Assembly (NCBI GenBank): GCA_032717465.1
Contig: CM064657.1
Coordinates: forward strand, 18,783,732 to 18,847,731
DNA length: 64,000 bases
Direction: 5' to 3'
From: Coenobita brevimanus
Taxonomy: Eukaryota; Arthropoda; Malacostraca; Decapoda; Coenobitidae
Shown: positions 22,195 to 34,543 of the stretch, one piece after another
Layout of the letters: every line of letters begins with the position of its first letter
Numbering within the stretch: position 1 is the stretch's first letter
Translations under genes and position numbers: made by a program
Notes under the pieces: model-generated
Told to the model about the DNA's origin: nothing
Databases searched by the model: none
Seen by the model: only the letters and a program-made list of their open reading frames with translations

Positions 22195-23295
22195 TGCCAC
22201 ACCTCTCACATACCAACACCAATCCAACTTTTCCTGCAGGGGACATGTTACCTCCTGGACAAAATCTCCTCCACGAACCTCTTTTCGCTCTTGGACCTAT
22301 TTTTCCCCATTAAACTGTTTTTGCTCATGGACGTACTTTCCATATGAAACTATTTTTCCCCAAAGAAGCTGTGTCTGCTTTGGCCCTATTTTCTCCTATG
22401 AGTTTACTTTTCCTATTAATATTACAGTACAAGGACCTATTTTCTACTATGGACCAATTTTCTTCATAAATGTATTTTTGCTCATGGAATTGTTGCATGT
22501 TGCTAAAAAAGTCAAGCTACTTACTGCCGGCCCCCTGTGAGCTCTTGGCCTAAAAAGGAACAGAGAGGGTAGACGACCCTGAAGGAACCATTTCCTGAAT
22601 CTAAGTAATTTAAAGAATCTTTACATATTAAAAAAAAAAAACTCAACTAAAGAATCTTTGTAAACATGACTCATATCCTTAGGAAACATCGCCTAGCATC
22701 CAGTTAGACACATGAAAGATTGCTGGAACCACCCTAGGGGTTCAGTGTAGCCCAGTCCTCTCCTAGTTGTAAGTGACTCAGAAACAAGTGAATTTCTGGC
22801 ATAGCTTTCGTCAAAAGGGTTCCGCAACTATTTTACCCCATGGACGTATTGTTCCCTCATGACTCGTTTCCCCACAGACCTATTTTCTCACAAACTTCTT
22901 TCCCCCAGGGACCTGTTTTTCACGTGAATCTATTTTCCCTTTTAGACCTTTCTTGTCGTGTACCTCTGTTCCCTCCAATGGCCCCTTTTCTTCCTGAGGC
23001 ATATTTTCTCCTTAGGACCTATTTTCCCCACACACCTGTTTTTCCTTACAGGTCTATGTTTTCCGTTTGGAAACACCGAATCCAAATGTGAACCTTTTTT
23101 CTTTCCCGGACCTATTTTCCCTCACGGACCTATTTTTACTCACTGGATATATGTTCCTCCTTGGGCCTGTTCCTCAGGAATATATTCAGTACTGACCTAT
23201 CTTCCAGCAGGGAACTACTCCTACCAGACACATAGTCACACCATGGGCCTTATCTCCATGGCCGTATTTTTCCATTACCCACCCTTCTCATCCAC
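22195..23295 (+). repeat. Degenerate TGGACCTATTTTCCCC minisatellite
   Basis: Dozens of imperfect repeats of a 20-30 bp motif (consensus about ATGGACCTATTTTCCCC). The same motif recurs inside the inverted-repeat element at 27650-28120. Open frames across it are by-products of the repeat. Confidence 0.75.
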
Positions 23296-23633
23296 CTAAC
23301 CTGCTTACTCACCTACCCACCGACCAGCCTTGACCACCAACCCACCCACCCACATTGCCTACCAACTCAACCGCCTGCCCCTCCCACCCACTCACCCATC
23401 CTGCTCACTAACACACTCACACTGCCTCATTGTTCCCACGCACCCCGTGCCACCACACCTACCCACCCATCCAATCCTGCCCACCAACTCACATCACCCA
23501 CCTCACTTCCCTGCTCACCCCACCCAATAGCCCTGCTCACCTGGCCGGCCACCAAGCTCAACCATGGAATTTGCAACTTTACACCCACACCCACACCCAA
23601 CCAACCAACCACCAACCCACCCACACCCCCCCC

Positions 23634-23670
<37 letters not shown>

Positions 23671-23672
23671 TT
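23296..23672 (+). repeat. CCACCCAC-rich simple sequence with (CA)n/(TA)n
   Basis: Cytosine-rich low-complexity stretch, purine-poor on the plus strand, ending in CA then TA microsatellite at 23630-23672. A matching stretch follows the minisatellite at 28150-28490. Confidence 0.75.
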
Positions 23673-23884
23673 GTGGTAGGTGAGGGCGCTCACCATCCAC
23701 TCACTCAATGTAGTGCTGTTCTCGGGTGTCTGCCCTTTCCTCTCCTCCATGCTTCTTTCCTTCTATTCTCTTCTGTCTTTCTTTCCTTCATTCTTTCCTC
23801 GTCCTTCTGCCTATGGGTGACTTTACACTCCCTCTTCTGTCTTTCTTTCCTTCATTCATTCCACTTCCTTCCGCCTGTGGGTGA

Positions 23885-23985
23885 TTCTACACTGAGTGAC
23901 AAGCCAAATGGTTTCCCGTACACCAGGAAACCATGTACTACGCTGGGTGATAACCATATAACCAAATTTTGGCGACTGCTGGTTT
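23885..23985 (+). mobile_element. RTE family A, 5'-end fragment
   Basis: GACAAGCCAAATGGTTTCCCGTACACCAGGAAACCATGT... matches the 5' region of the RTE copy at 49577-52770 (there on the minus strand). No coding sequence. Confidence 0.45.
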
Positions 23986-24094
23986 AGTGGGTATTAATGG
24001 GCGCTCCAATCGGACTGAGCCGGAGAAGGTTTATATCCAAGGGGTGGCTGGGGTTTATTGCTCACGTAATGCCACTCAGGGAGAGTGAGGCTGG

Positions 24095-24186
24095 TCACTC
24101 TCATCTTAAATGTCAGGACCAACTTCCCTAGCCCCAGGCTTCTACACTCCTCATGGAGCAAAGTAGGATAGGACTATGGATGAATG

Positions 24187-24187
<1 letters not shown>
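24095..24187 (+). repeat. ~90 bp unit, inverted partner at 24890
   Basis: ATCTTAAATGTCAGGACCAACTTCCCTAGCCC... is repeated in inverted orientation at 24890-24970. The pair brackets a SINE and two TA arrays. Confidence 0.75.

Positions 24188-24189
<2 letters not shown>

Positions 24190-24250
<61 letters not shown>
24190..24250. repeat. (TA)n microsatellite
   Basis: Perfect TA array directly before a SINE head. Confidence 0.95.
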
Positions 24251-24878
<628 letters not shown>

Positions 24879-24889
24879 TTATATCCATC

Positions 24890-24970
24890 CATCATCCAAT
24901 CCTACATAGCCCCATGAGGAGCCTAGGAGTCCAGGGCTAAGCAGTTGGTCCTGACATTTAAGATGATATA
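24890..24970 (-). repeat. ~90 bp unit, inverted relative to 24095
   Basis: Reverse complement (ATCTTAAATGTCAGGACCAACTGCTTAGCCC...) matches 24095-24187 with scattered differences. Confidence 0.75.
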
Positions 24971-24974
24971 TACC

Positions 24975-24975
24975 C

Positions 24976-25043
<68 letters not shown>

Positions 25044-25052
25044 TGTATATAA
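24975..25052. repeat. (TA)n microsatellite
   Basis: Near-perfect TA array. Confidence 0.95.
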
Positions 25053-25389
25053 GAAAATTATGTTGGATATCTTGTCATTAACTGTAACTGAGACTAATAC
25101 AGTGATTAAATTATCATAATTTTTTAATGTTATTGCTATTAGTTTATTACAGCTGTAAAGTTGTTTGATCGAAATGTGAGCGTTTGAATTTTGGTAGTAT
25201 AAGGTTATTGGAGAGACTGAATCATAACTCGGCTGCACAGAGTACTTAAAAATGTCTTTAAAATATGCTATATTTATGTCCTATACCCATTCCATATGGC
25301 CTCAAAATGATCATAAAATTGGCCAGAATGCAAAATTCGCTGATGAGAAAAAAGGATTGAAAAACTTTTAATATATTTAATGAGCGATC

Positions 25390-26060
25390 ACATTTTGACC
25401 AAAAAAAGGCCGCTCCTGGCATCCGGCATAGGATCTCCGTAGAACTTTTTGCCCACAGGTACAACTTCCATGCACGTTTACGTGCGAATGGCGACGATGT
25501 TGATGTGGATGAAGTGCGTGAGTGGTTGGATGATGACGAGGGTATCAGACCATGTCTGATATCAAGATCGCATCTTCAGTTGCAGGTGTCAGTACCCAGC
25601 CTGAAGATTCCGACGAGGACGACGACGATGATGCGGACTCCTCCAGCCATCCCCAAGCTGAGAGCGCTCCGGGAACACCTAGAGTTCATTCTCGACTACC
25701 TAGAACACCTGGACTGCGACAGGGAAATGAGGCCCTTAGGACTTGTGGAGGAAGTGCCACTTTCAGGCAGCGCATCTTAATCGCCAAAATCGTCATTCCT
25801 TGTATCAATCAATGACTGACAGCTTTTTCAGACCCGTGACCCCCGCTGTGCCCAGCCCTCGTTCCACACCATTGCCTCCCCAAGACAGGCCCTCATCCTC
25901 CGAGCCACAGCCCAGCACGTCAGGCACGGTGGAGTCACCACTTGACGTGAGTTTGCGTCTCTCTTTAGAGTCGTCTGCATTGGGCACTCCATCACCACGA
26001 CCCAACGACGCACCTCTAGGCCACCTGCATCAGCTACTCTCAGACTCTGATAGTGAATAA
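25390..26060 (+). pseudogene. pogo/Tigger (jerky-like) transposase, C-terminal relic
   Basis: Pieces in three frames line up with the C-terminal end of CENP-B/jerky/Tigger transposases: DVDEVREWLDDDEGI (frame 1), STQPEDSDEDDDDDADSSS (frame 2), LREHLEFILDYLEHLD (frame 1), then SMTDSFFRPVTP followed by a Pro/Ser tail with PQPSTSG and a final DSDSE (frame 3). The SFFRP segment near the end is typical of this family. The DDE catalytic core and N-terminal DNA-binding domains are absent or unrecognisable. At least two frameshifts. Confidence 0.6.
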
Positions 26061-26124
26061 ACGGCAAACACTCGCCACTAGACCACATGGGAATTTACAG
26101 TTTTGTGCAGTGAAAAAAAACAGT

Positions 26125-26396
26125 GTGTACTGTTAAGAAATTAGGATTGTGAGTGCAAAGACTAAAGTGCAGAGTGGAACACTGATTTTATTGACGTTCA
26201 ATGGAGTGCAAATTAGACTAGTGTGTGTAATGTTAAGAAAATGGATTTATGAGTGCAAAGACGTAAGTGCAGAGTGCAACACTTATTTTATTAAGGTGCA
26301 ATGGAGCGCAAGTAAGACTAGAGTGAACAGTGTTAAGCGAATGGAATTCTGAGTGCAAATTACTAAGTTCTGTGCAAGACTTTATGTACAGTGTAC
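26125..26396 (+). repeat. ~98 bp tandem repeat, about 2.7 copies
   Basis: Units start at about 26125, 26223 and 26322 (motif TGTTAAGAAAATGGA...GAGTGCAAAGAC.TAAGTGCAGAGTG). Immediately downstream of the transposase relic. Confidence 0.75.
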
Positions 26397-26464
26397 TGCA
26401 GGTGCTTCAGGTACTCCTTTTAACTGTCAGAGTCTGAGAGGAGGCGGGTTATTCATCGAGATGG

Positions 26465-26880
26465 CCAGGGACTTGTAAGTACCCCGAATGTTTCATATTG
26501 TAATGTATTTTCCACACTTACCTATAAAACCTCATTTCACTCTTTAATGTCCATTATTGGTGTGAATAGGGTCTTAGGTGTTATGCATGTGCAGTAGGGA
26601 GGTGTTTTTCTGAGTTAGGCTGGGTTAGGGTCCATAAGTACCAGTCCAGGAGCCAGGGACTTGTTGTACATATCCAGAATATTTAATATTGTATAAACTC
26701 ACTTCTAAAACCTCATTCTCTGGTTCTTGTGCATTTATTTCAGTCTTTTATGTCCCTTATTGGTGTGATTGGGTATTAAATAGGTGCTAAAGATGTCTAG
26801 AGGGAGTTGTATAAGTGTTTTTCTGAGCCAGGGTAGGTTAGGGCCCATAAGTACAAGTTCCGGTGGCTGGGACCCACTAT
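26465..26880 (+). repeat. ~188 bp tandem repeat, about 2.2 copies
   Basis: CCAGGGACTTGT starts at 26465 and 26653; each copy contains ATTTAATATTGTA, AAAACCTCATT and GTTAGGGTCCATAAGTAC. May be the 3' non-coding part of the Tigger-like element. Confidence 0.7.
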
Positions 26881-27649
26881 CCGGACGGGACCACTTTCCA
26901 GACATGCTTTTGGGTCTATTACATGGGAAAGTGGAGGGATTACTGTGTATATATATATATATATATAGATAGATAGATGGATATACATAGATAAAGATTT
27001 AGATAGATTGCGTTCAGGAGTTCTTAGCCACCCTCATCCAGCCAACCCGTGTATGTGGCAGCATCCCATTCACGAGCACAGAAGTTGCCTTCGATGCATT
27101 TCTGTCGAAAAATATCCCTTCAGCTTTGGGCTTATACTAATGGATAAAACAATAGTAATATTTACACTGAAGGTTTGACTCTGATATCATGAATATATCA
27201 TACTGATTATTTAATAACTTGTTTCTCGTATAGAGCCAAGCAAGTGATAAATATGAATATTTGGTTCCATTCCATGACGTCCTGTAGGTTTGAACCAGCG
27301 AACACAGAGCGAACAAATTCGAAACATTAATTTGTTAACAGGAGAGAGAGAGAGTAGCGGGTGCCTGTGAATTTTAGAGGAATGAGGTGGAGAAATGAGG
27401 TGCTCAACACAGTTAAACAGGGATTTTTCCTTTCGTTTCGGTTGGCTTTATATGCATAAATGACTAAATGAAGGTAAATTATAAAATATAATAATTGGAT
27501 GACGAAGTAGTAATAGGGTCTGGCTAATGGTTGTTTGGTCCAAGGTGTGCATTGGTAAGCCTAATTCCAGGCAACGGTCGCTGTTAAAAGTTGGATATTT
27601 TAGGTCCCACTTATTTTAAATATTCCATGTATGTTTACAGTACGTGTGT

Positions 27650-28120
27650 GCCCCTATGGACCTATTTTCACCCCATGAATATTTTTAGCAATGGACATTT
27701 TCACCACTCCGAGCACAATCCTCCATGGATCTATTTTCTTTAATGACTTTTTTTTTTTTTTTCAAAGACGCCTACTTTTCTACGTAACCTATTTTCCCAC
27801 GAACTAATTTTCCCCATTGATGTATTTTCTCCTCACGGACCAATTTTTCCGTCGACCTTGAATCTCCCCATGGATACAGGTTTCCTACATGGTCGTATAC
27901 CCATGGATGTATTTTTCATAAATGAACCTACTTTCCCCATAAACCTGTTATCCGACGTGGTTATATCACCCACTGATGAATGCAGGTGAAACACAGACCT
28001 CTTAACCAACAGATGTATTGCACGATGGACCTGTTGTAACCCACTGGATATATATACCTACTTCAGCATAATTCCAGAATAATATCCCCTATGGACCGAT
28101 TTTCCGGACACTAAACTCTT
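27650..28120 (+). repeat. TTTTCCCC minisatellite, second block
   Basis: Same degenerate GGACCTATTTTCCCC motif as 22195-23295, here inside the inverted-repeat element. Confidence 0.7.
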
Positions 28121-28495
28121 CCCAACTCGGACATTAACTCATATCACCTAGTCCAAGTGGCCTGTTTTCCCACAATCTGTCCATCCATCTACACACCCAC
28201 CCATCAACGCACGTACCCACAACCTTACTCAATACAGAATGTCTCAAAAGTAGGAAGACACAAACCCGTCTCTTGCCTTGTCCTACTAGTAGCCCCACCA
28301 CCCACCCCACTTAAACAATACACGAACCCCACCCACCTCACTTAACCAGCCCAATAACCCTTTCTCCTCCCTCTCGCCCACCCACTCCACCTAATCCGCT
28401 TGTGAAACAACCAGCCTACACTAACCAATCCACCCACCCAGTCACCAACCGACCAACCCGCATACCATGCTCCACAAGTCAGATGACTCTCAATT

Positions 28496-28499
<4 letters not shown>

Positions 28500-28563
<64 letters not shown>

Positions 28564-28578
28564 GCACGCACGCACGCG
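28500..28578. repeat. (CA)n then (CGCA)n microsatellite
   Basis: About 60 bp CA then CGCACGCACGCA. Confidence 0.95.
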
Positions 28579-29256
28579 CGGGGTGGATTTCCTTACACGA
28601 AAGATGAGTCTCACCGCTTAACTCAGTCTGTCGGTAGAAAATAGTACCGCGTACTCTTTACAGAGAGTTTGCCAGGCCGTAGATAAGGGGCTTCATTCCG
28701 GCTACAGACACCAGATTTTATCCTATACGAGTAAATAACGTGCTCGAGCTAAACAGGGAATTTTTCCTTTGGCTGACGAAGGAGTTTAATCCCAGGATAA
28801 CGTCTCGTCGGACATAATGAAAGATGGGTTTATTCTGGGTAACGCCAGTTGACTTTGTCAAATAATTTGGCAGGCCGTGTAACTTCTGTTAAAAGCCTTA
28901 TGTTCGCATTTTTTTCTCTCTCTGGTGGTTGGCACCTGGAGATTTTTGGTAAACTCATGAGTATTTTTCTCATTAACTGGATATCTCTCTCTGGACAGAG
29001 AGGCAAATTACTTTCTTAAACACAGTTTTTTGTTAAACCAACAGCATTTATCTCCTAATTCATTACTTCAACGAAAGCAATCCTAAAAAAAAAAATTCAC
29101 AAAGCAATGCAAGTTCTAGTGACTGATGGAAGAAATAATCACACTGTGGCCTGTTTTCAATGGATCACAGAAATCCAGGGTTTCTCATCCCTTGCATTTC
29201 CCTGTGCCAGTCTGCCTCTACCTCATATTCCAAAATTCACAGGCGCCCACCATACA

Positions 29257-29261
<5 letters not shown>

Positions 29262-29330
<69 letters not shown>
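29262..29330. repeat. (CT)n microsatellite
   Basis: Perfect CT array at the inner border of the right arm; the left arm has the complementary (GA)n. Confidence 0.95.
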
Positions 29331-29333
<3 letters not shown>

Positions 29334-29859
29334 GTTAACAAATGAATGTTTCGAACTTGTTCACTCTGTGTTCACTGGTTCAAACCTATAGGAAGTCTTG
29401 GAGTGGAACCAAATATATATATTTGTCACTTGCTTGGATCTATACGAGAAACAAGTTATTAAATAATCATTATGATATATTCGTATTATGAGAGTCAAAC
29501 CTTCAAAGTAAATAGTACTATTGCTTTATCGATTAGTACAAGCCCAAAGCTGAAGGGATATTTTTCGACAGAAATGCATCGAAGGCAACTTCTGTGTTCG
29601 TGAATGCGATGCTGCCACATTCACGGGTTGGCTGGACGAGGGTGGCTAAGAACTCCTGTCCGCAATAGTACATACACACTGTGTCTATGCAAATCTTATC
29701 GTAAGTTCACAACTGCAACTCATAAAATATGAGGATAAAACAGCAAAGTACCTTACACAGTAATAACATTCTCTCTCTCTCTCTCTCTCTCTCAAAAATT
29801 GTGTTGGTTATAGTCGTTCTAAATGACTGATATACTCGTATCATCCTACCGATACTGAC

Positions 29860-29942
29860 CTGGGCATTGTTGAGACGGGAATGCGAGGGTGCGGGCAGGA
29901 AAGCTCTACCCCCCTTCACACGACGCAGGGTCTTGGTTCCGT
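29860..29942 (-). CDS. robo: Robo-like exon, basic linker
   Basis: Acceptor GGTGTCCCTTACAG, donor GCCCAG|GTCAGT. Enters in phase 1, leaves in phase 0. The 27 full codons are basic then Pro/Ser rich (TLRRVKGGRAF, then LPAPSHSRLNNAQ). The other two frames are closed by stops, so the reading frame is fixed. It lies about 190 bp outside the right arm of the inverted-repeat element at 27007-29666. A short (CT)n tract lies 68-91 bp downstream of its donor. Confidence 0.58.
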
Positions 29943-30430
29943 CTGTAAGGGACACCAAATCTGTGATGGACCAACACTGTCCGAAATAATATTAGTTGGC
30001 GGTTCCATTGATTCTGTACAAAACACGGGTATTTCACTATACTGTATCGATATATAATAAGTTTCCTCCCCTAATCACACATCCATTGCCAGTCATCAGA
30101 AAAATTATTCTGTTAACATTTTCACCCCCTTCCTTTTGATGTCATAGCTCCCTTTTTTTCTTCCTCTGTCACTTCCCAGCCCTCTCTCACCTGCTTTCAT
30201 AACCTCCATAATCTCATTCCTTCGTCACTCTAATGCATCACAACATTCACATGCACAGCCTTCCTTGCTGTTCTCTTAGCCTCTTGCTTCTCCAGTCTTT
30301 CAGCTACATTACTCAGCAACTCATCCATCCATTTTCTGTCTTTTTTTTTTACAACGAGCCGTATTCTTGTTGCTTTAAGAGACTTCGTAGTTCATTTTTT
30401 CTCAGCATTGTATTTTCTATCTATTTATCT
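29943..30430. other. Intron sequence, no feature
   Basis: T-rich sequence between the basic exon and the 3' end of the RTE copy. Nothing recognised. Confidence 0.5.
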
Positions 30431-30443
30431 ATTGCCAGACGCC

Positions 30444-31226
30444 TCAATCCCGTTTGGGGTGGCCACAAACAAATCGCCTCCAAGTCGTCCTGTCCCCCGC
30501 CATTTCACTCCCCTGCTCCCAACTCACACCCCCCTCTCTCATATACCTCTCCACCCCATCTCTCCATCTCATCCTCGGCCTCCCCCTCCCTCTTTCCCCC
30601 TCCACCTCACTCACATACACTCTCTTCGTCAGTCTTTCACCCTCCATCCTCTCCACATGGCCAAACCACCTCAGTGTGTTCCTCATAACGCTTCCTATCA
30701 CATCCACATCAACACCACGACGCTCCTTTATATCCTCATTCGTCAGCCTGTCTTTCCATGTGACTCCACAGGCTCCTCTTAAATAACTCATTTCCACTGC
30801 TCTCACTCTTGACTTGTGTCCTTCCAACAACGTCCAAGCTTCACTTCCGTACATTAGATTTGGTATCACAATACTGTCATGTAGTAACTTTTTCACTTCC
30901 ATGCCTACTTCCCTGTTTCTTATCACTGCTTTCAAAGAACCAGCAACCTTTCTTCCCTGCTGTACCCTTTCAAGCACTTCACCCTCCAAACCTCCATCCT
31001 TACTCATCACACTACCCAAGTACTTAAACGTACTCACATTTTCCAATTCCTCACCATCCAACCTCGCTGTACATTCACTGACTTCACCTCTCTCAAAGAC
31101 CATCACTTTACTCTTCCCTACATTCACCTTTAGATTCCGTTTCTTACACACTCTCTCAAACTCATCCACCAAGCCTTGCAGCTCCCCTTCGTCTTCACTC
31201 AACAACACAGTATCATCTGCAAACAA
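30444..31226 (-). pseudogene. RTE reverse transcriptase, motif C to C-terminus
   Basis: 260 codons beginning at motif C FADDTVLL, followed by the VNVGKSKVM, TFKYLGSVM and LLHDSIVIPNLMYGSEAWTL blocks and the RTE hallmark end TLRWFGHVERM...GRGRPRMRWRD. Ends at the natural stop close to the element's 3' end. Confidence 0.85.
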
Positions 31227-31342
31227 CAGTACAGGGAGTTTCCAAACACTATCTTCTCTCCAACATCCACTACCCTACCTTGTACCTCTTTTATTACCCC
31301 ATCCATGTACAGATTGAACAACCATGGAGACATGACACATCC

Positions 31343-31768
31343 CTATTTCAACCCAACTTTCAAAGAGAAAAATTCACTTAGTTCACCATCCACACGCACT
31401 GCAGCCTTCGCACCATCGTACATACTCTTCACAGCATTCAACAACTTCCCATCTACTCCATATATTCTTAACACTTTCCACAATCCTAGTCTATCCACCC
31501 TGTCATATGCTTTCTCCAGATCCATGAAAGCCGCATACAACTTCTTTCCCTTCTCTAGAAACTTTTCCACTAAAGATCTGAGAATGAATATCTGATCTAC
31601 ACAACCTCTTCCCTTCCTAAAGCCTCCCTGTTCTTCTCCAACTAATTTCTCTGTTCTTTCTCTAACTCTGTCAATAAGTATCCTACCATACACTTTCCCT
31701 ATTATACTAAGAAGACAAATGCCCCTATGATTACCACACACTTCTTTTTCCCCTTTTCCTTTGTACAA
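31343..31768 (-). pseudogene. RTE reverse transcriptase, fingers/palm motif A
   Basis: 141 codons: MYKGKGEKEVCGNHRGICLL fingers, GFRKGRGCVDQIF, FMDLEKAYDRVDR (motif A with Asp). Followed by a frame break before motif B. Confidence 0.8.
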
Positions 31769-31789
31769 GGGAATAATTATACCTGACTT

Positions 31790-33199
31790 TCAATCCTCCG
31801 GGACTCTACCTTCCTCCCAGGCCAATCTGCACATCTTCCACATCCATTCTACTACTGTCTCTCCCCCATGCTTCAGCATTTCACCACACACTCCATCAAT
31901 TCCTGGGGCTTTCCCTGATTTAACTTTCTTCATTGCTTCCACAACTTCTATCCTACTGATTTCTTCCTGTCTTCTCACCTCCCTCCTTCTCCCATCCATT
32001 CCCCAGCCACTTATACTCGCATTACTTCCATCCTCCACGTTCAACAATTCCTTAAAGTGTTCTCTCCATCTGCTCACTTTTTCTCCCTTCTCCACTAGTA
32101 ATCTACCATTTTTATCTTTCACTCCCCTGGTAACTTCACTTCCACCCTGTCCTACTGTTTTCACCTCTTTCCAGAACATTTTCTTACAGTCCCTCCACTT
32201 TACACTCAAATTCCTTCCAAATTCCTCATCCACTCTCTTCTTACTCACTCTTAATAATCTTTTCACCTCTCTCTTTCTTTCTACATATAACTCTCTCTTC
32301 TGCCTCTCAACTTCTTCCACACCCCTATTTCTCATCCATTCATTGTATGCTTTCTTCTTTTGTGCCACAGCCTGTTTCACCTCTTCAGTCCACCACGCTG
32401 TTCCTTGCACCCCCCTCCGTCTTCTCTTCCTTCCACACACCACATCACATGCTGCACACATTTCTTCTGTAAATATTCTACACACACCTTCCACGTCCCC
32501 CATCTGCTCCAATTCATATTTGCCCAATCGTTCCTCCACTTCTCTCTTATACTTTGCCTTTTTCTCATCCTCTTGTAACCTTTCCACTCTCCTTGCAACA
32601 ACTCCTTCCTCTCGTCTTTCCCTTCTTCTATTCCTCCATCTTACTTGAACTTTAATTCTGGCCACCACCAAGTAGTGGTCAGAAAGTCCACTCCCCCAAC
32701 CTCTATAAACTCTTGCATCCAATATACATCTTCGCATCCTTTCATCCACACACACATAATCAATCATTGCCTTCCTTTCACTCAGTTCACCACCCACCCT
32801 TCTCATCACTCGCCATGTATACCTGTGGATCATTTTATGCCTGAAGAGGGTATTGGTTATCACCAACCCCCTCCCAGCACAAATGTCCACTAACGCACTC
32901 CCATTCTCATCTACCTCAGCAGGCACACCCCACTCACCAACTATTCCATCCACCTTCACATTCCCAACTTTACCATTCATATCACCAATCAAAAACACTC
33001 TCTCATTCCTTCCAAACTTTTCCATGCACACTTCTACATTTGTCCAGAACTCTTCTCTCACTCTTCTAGCACGATCTTGCATTGGTGCATACACACACAC
33101 AATCGCCCACATTTGTATTCCAACTTTCAACTTTACCCACACAATCCATGATCCAACTGATCCATACTGTCTTATGCTCCTCTTCCATCTTTTACTCAC
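31790..33199 (-). pseudogene. RTE endonuclease and RT N-terminal part
   Basis: 469 open codons. Endonuclease motifs: VYAPMQ, IGDMNGKVG (GDxN), IDYVCVDERMR, GLSDHYLVV (SDH). Then a long basic linker and the beginning of RT fingers (KVKSGKAPGIDGVCGEMLKHGG). A stop ends the frame before the palm; the next frame begins at 31768. The ORF start is not the natural start. Confidence 0.8.
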
Positions 33200-33310
33200 A
33201 ACTATACATACTCCTTCCTTTGCCCTCTCATTCTCACCTACTCCTGCACATATAGGCTACCCCATCCATACTCCCATTCTCTCACACTTTCTCCTCTCCA
33301 TTTTGTTTCA

Positions 33311-33556
33311 TTGTATTTTGCGTTGTATATTTTAATCCTCTCTTTTTGGGTAACCCCTACGAGGTTTGGGGGGGAGTATGGTATATGCAAAACAAATTGC
33401 TGTTGAAGTGGTGTTGTGAATTCTAAGTCATAAAGAATATGGCTAACTGCTGCAGAATCTCTCAAAGTCACATGCCCTCTCTGTTCATCACGCATCCTTA
33501 ATTATGTATTGTTCTTTCATCACTTCTCGGACCCTATCCCTCCCTTCAGTTCTTAC
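33311..33556. other. Intron sequence beside LINE
   Basis: Short G/T-mixed stretch between the RTE copy and the charged-linker exon; nothing recognised. Confidence 0.4.
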
Positions 33557-33626
33557 CAGTATAGAAGCTTCTCTCACTGTGATTCTTGGAGTGGGGAAGC
33601 CTTCTCTCCTCTCTCCGTTCATTCTC
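33557..33626 (-). CDS. robo: Robo-like small exon, charged linker
   Basis: Seventy-base exon, phase 0 in and phase 1 out, acceptor CATCAGTTACAG and strong donor ACTG|GTAAGA. Encodes 23 residues, highly charged and Arg/Glu rich (starts ENERREERR, ends SERSFYT). No recognised domain. It lies between the PYATT exon and the basic exon at 29942 and is the only segment I found in this interval that satisfies the phase constraint on both sides. A small exon like this could be alternatively spliced, but skipping it would shift the frame. Confidence 0.58.
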
Positions 33627-34543
33627 CTGTAACTGATGGTCTGAGTGGGCATTCAGCTGTGTAAAGTGAGACACATCAGCAGATGAGCTAGTGTGTAAAT
33701 TGATACTGGAGGTAAATAAAAATAATAATAATGCCGTTGATTAGGATTTCCCTGAATATCGATCAAATTACCAGAATGCACCTTAGGCTGTCAATTAGTA
33801 ACTTCAGTGCATGTTACAAGTCGCTGTTTTAATTATGGATATTGTTAATTAGGCATTACTTTGGGTGTACAGTTTTGAGTACTGCGTGTTGCTTCACACT
33901 TTAGATTTGATAAAGAAGACACTCATACTTCTTGCTGTTTATGATCTAATTTTACACGTCTACATGTCCGAGTCCTGCTGGTGGCCATGATATAAAATAT
34001 CAGAGCAGTTATTCATGTCCCATCCACCTGTATACTCATGCTCGCCTCTCTATCCCATTCCTTCTTCCCCCTCCCTTCCACCTTCCTGCCCACTCACTTC
34101 CATACCCACATGGTATCATTTAATTGTCTTCATCACCCACACATCACCATGGAAGCACAAGCACAATAATTAGTAGTACCGTTTTATTAAGAAGTTTAGT
34201 GATCTTCATAGAAGGGTACCACAGTAGGCGGCATACTGTTTTTCAGTTTTGTCATAATTTCCAAGCATAATTTACATCACTGCCACAGCAAGAGACAGAT
34301 ATAATAATAAGTCGCAGCACAGACATACTTAGCAGCAACAATGTCTCCTGATGACTTCATGAGAGAAAAATTGTGTTCAGGGTATACGAGTATTGTTTTT
34401 GTACTATTGGTTAATATCTTTAGGTTATCTCTAATGTTACACTTATTGTGCTCATCTGAGGTACACATAGCAACAATGTGCAAATTAAAAATCACTGTTA
34501 CACTACAGCACCTTATTGAGAGCGTATCATTATTCACCTTTAA
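33627..34543. other. Intron sequence, no feature
   Basis: A+T-rich, with short AAT/ATA triplet repeats at 33715-33732. Ends at the TTAA that begins the piggyBac-like MITE. Confidence 0.5.

Larger units (their letters stand above)
27007..29666. mobile_element. 2.7 kb element with ~347 bp inverted terminal arms
   Basis: Left arm 27007-27354 and right arm 29320-29666 are inverted copies at roughly 90% identity by eye, running from ATTGCG at both outer ends to a GTTAACA(GA)n inner border. The loop holds the TTTTCCCC minisatellite (27650-28120), CCACCCAC sequence (28150-28490), a (CA)n(CGCA)n array (28500-28578) and no ORF of note. Looks like a foldback-type non-autonomous element. No clear target duplication. 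Confidence 0.75.
30431..33310 (-). mobile_element. RTE-type LINE, family A, long copy
   Basis: Minus strand. Encodes endonuclease then RT with no ORF1, as usual for RTE (about 3.2 kb complete). The 3' end at 30431 carries CTGGCAATAGATAAATAGATAG, a GATA-like tail shared by the copies at 35786, 49577 and 59831. The 5' end is lost at about 33310, where similarity to the 49577-52770 copy stops. Confidence 0.85.

Noticed and set aside
22142..23299. Plus-strand open frames rich in Phe and Pro
   Set aside because: Produced by the TTTTCCCC minisatellite; no consistent domain or start context.
31761..32648. 295-codon plus-strand open frame
   Set aside because: It is the antisense shadow of the RTE endonuclease/RT frames on the minus strand; composition is Ser/Pro/Leu-rich without domain signal.
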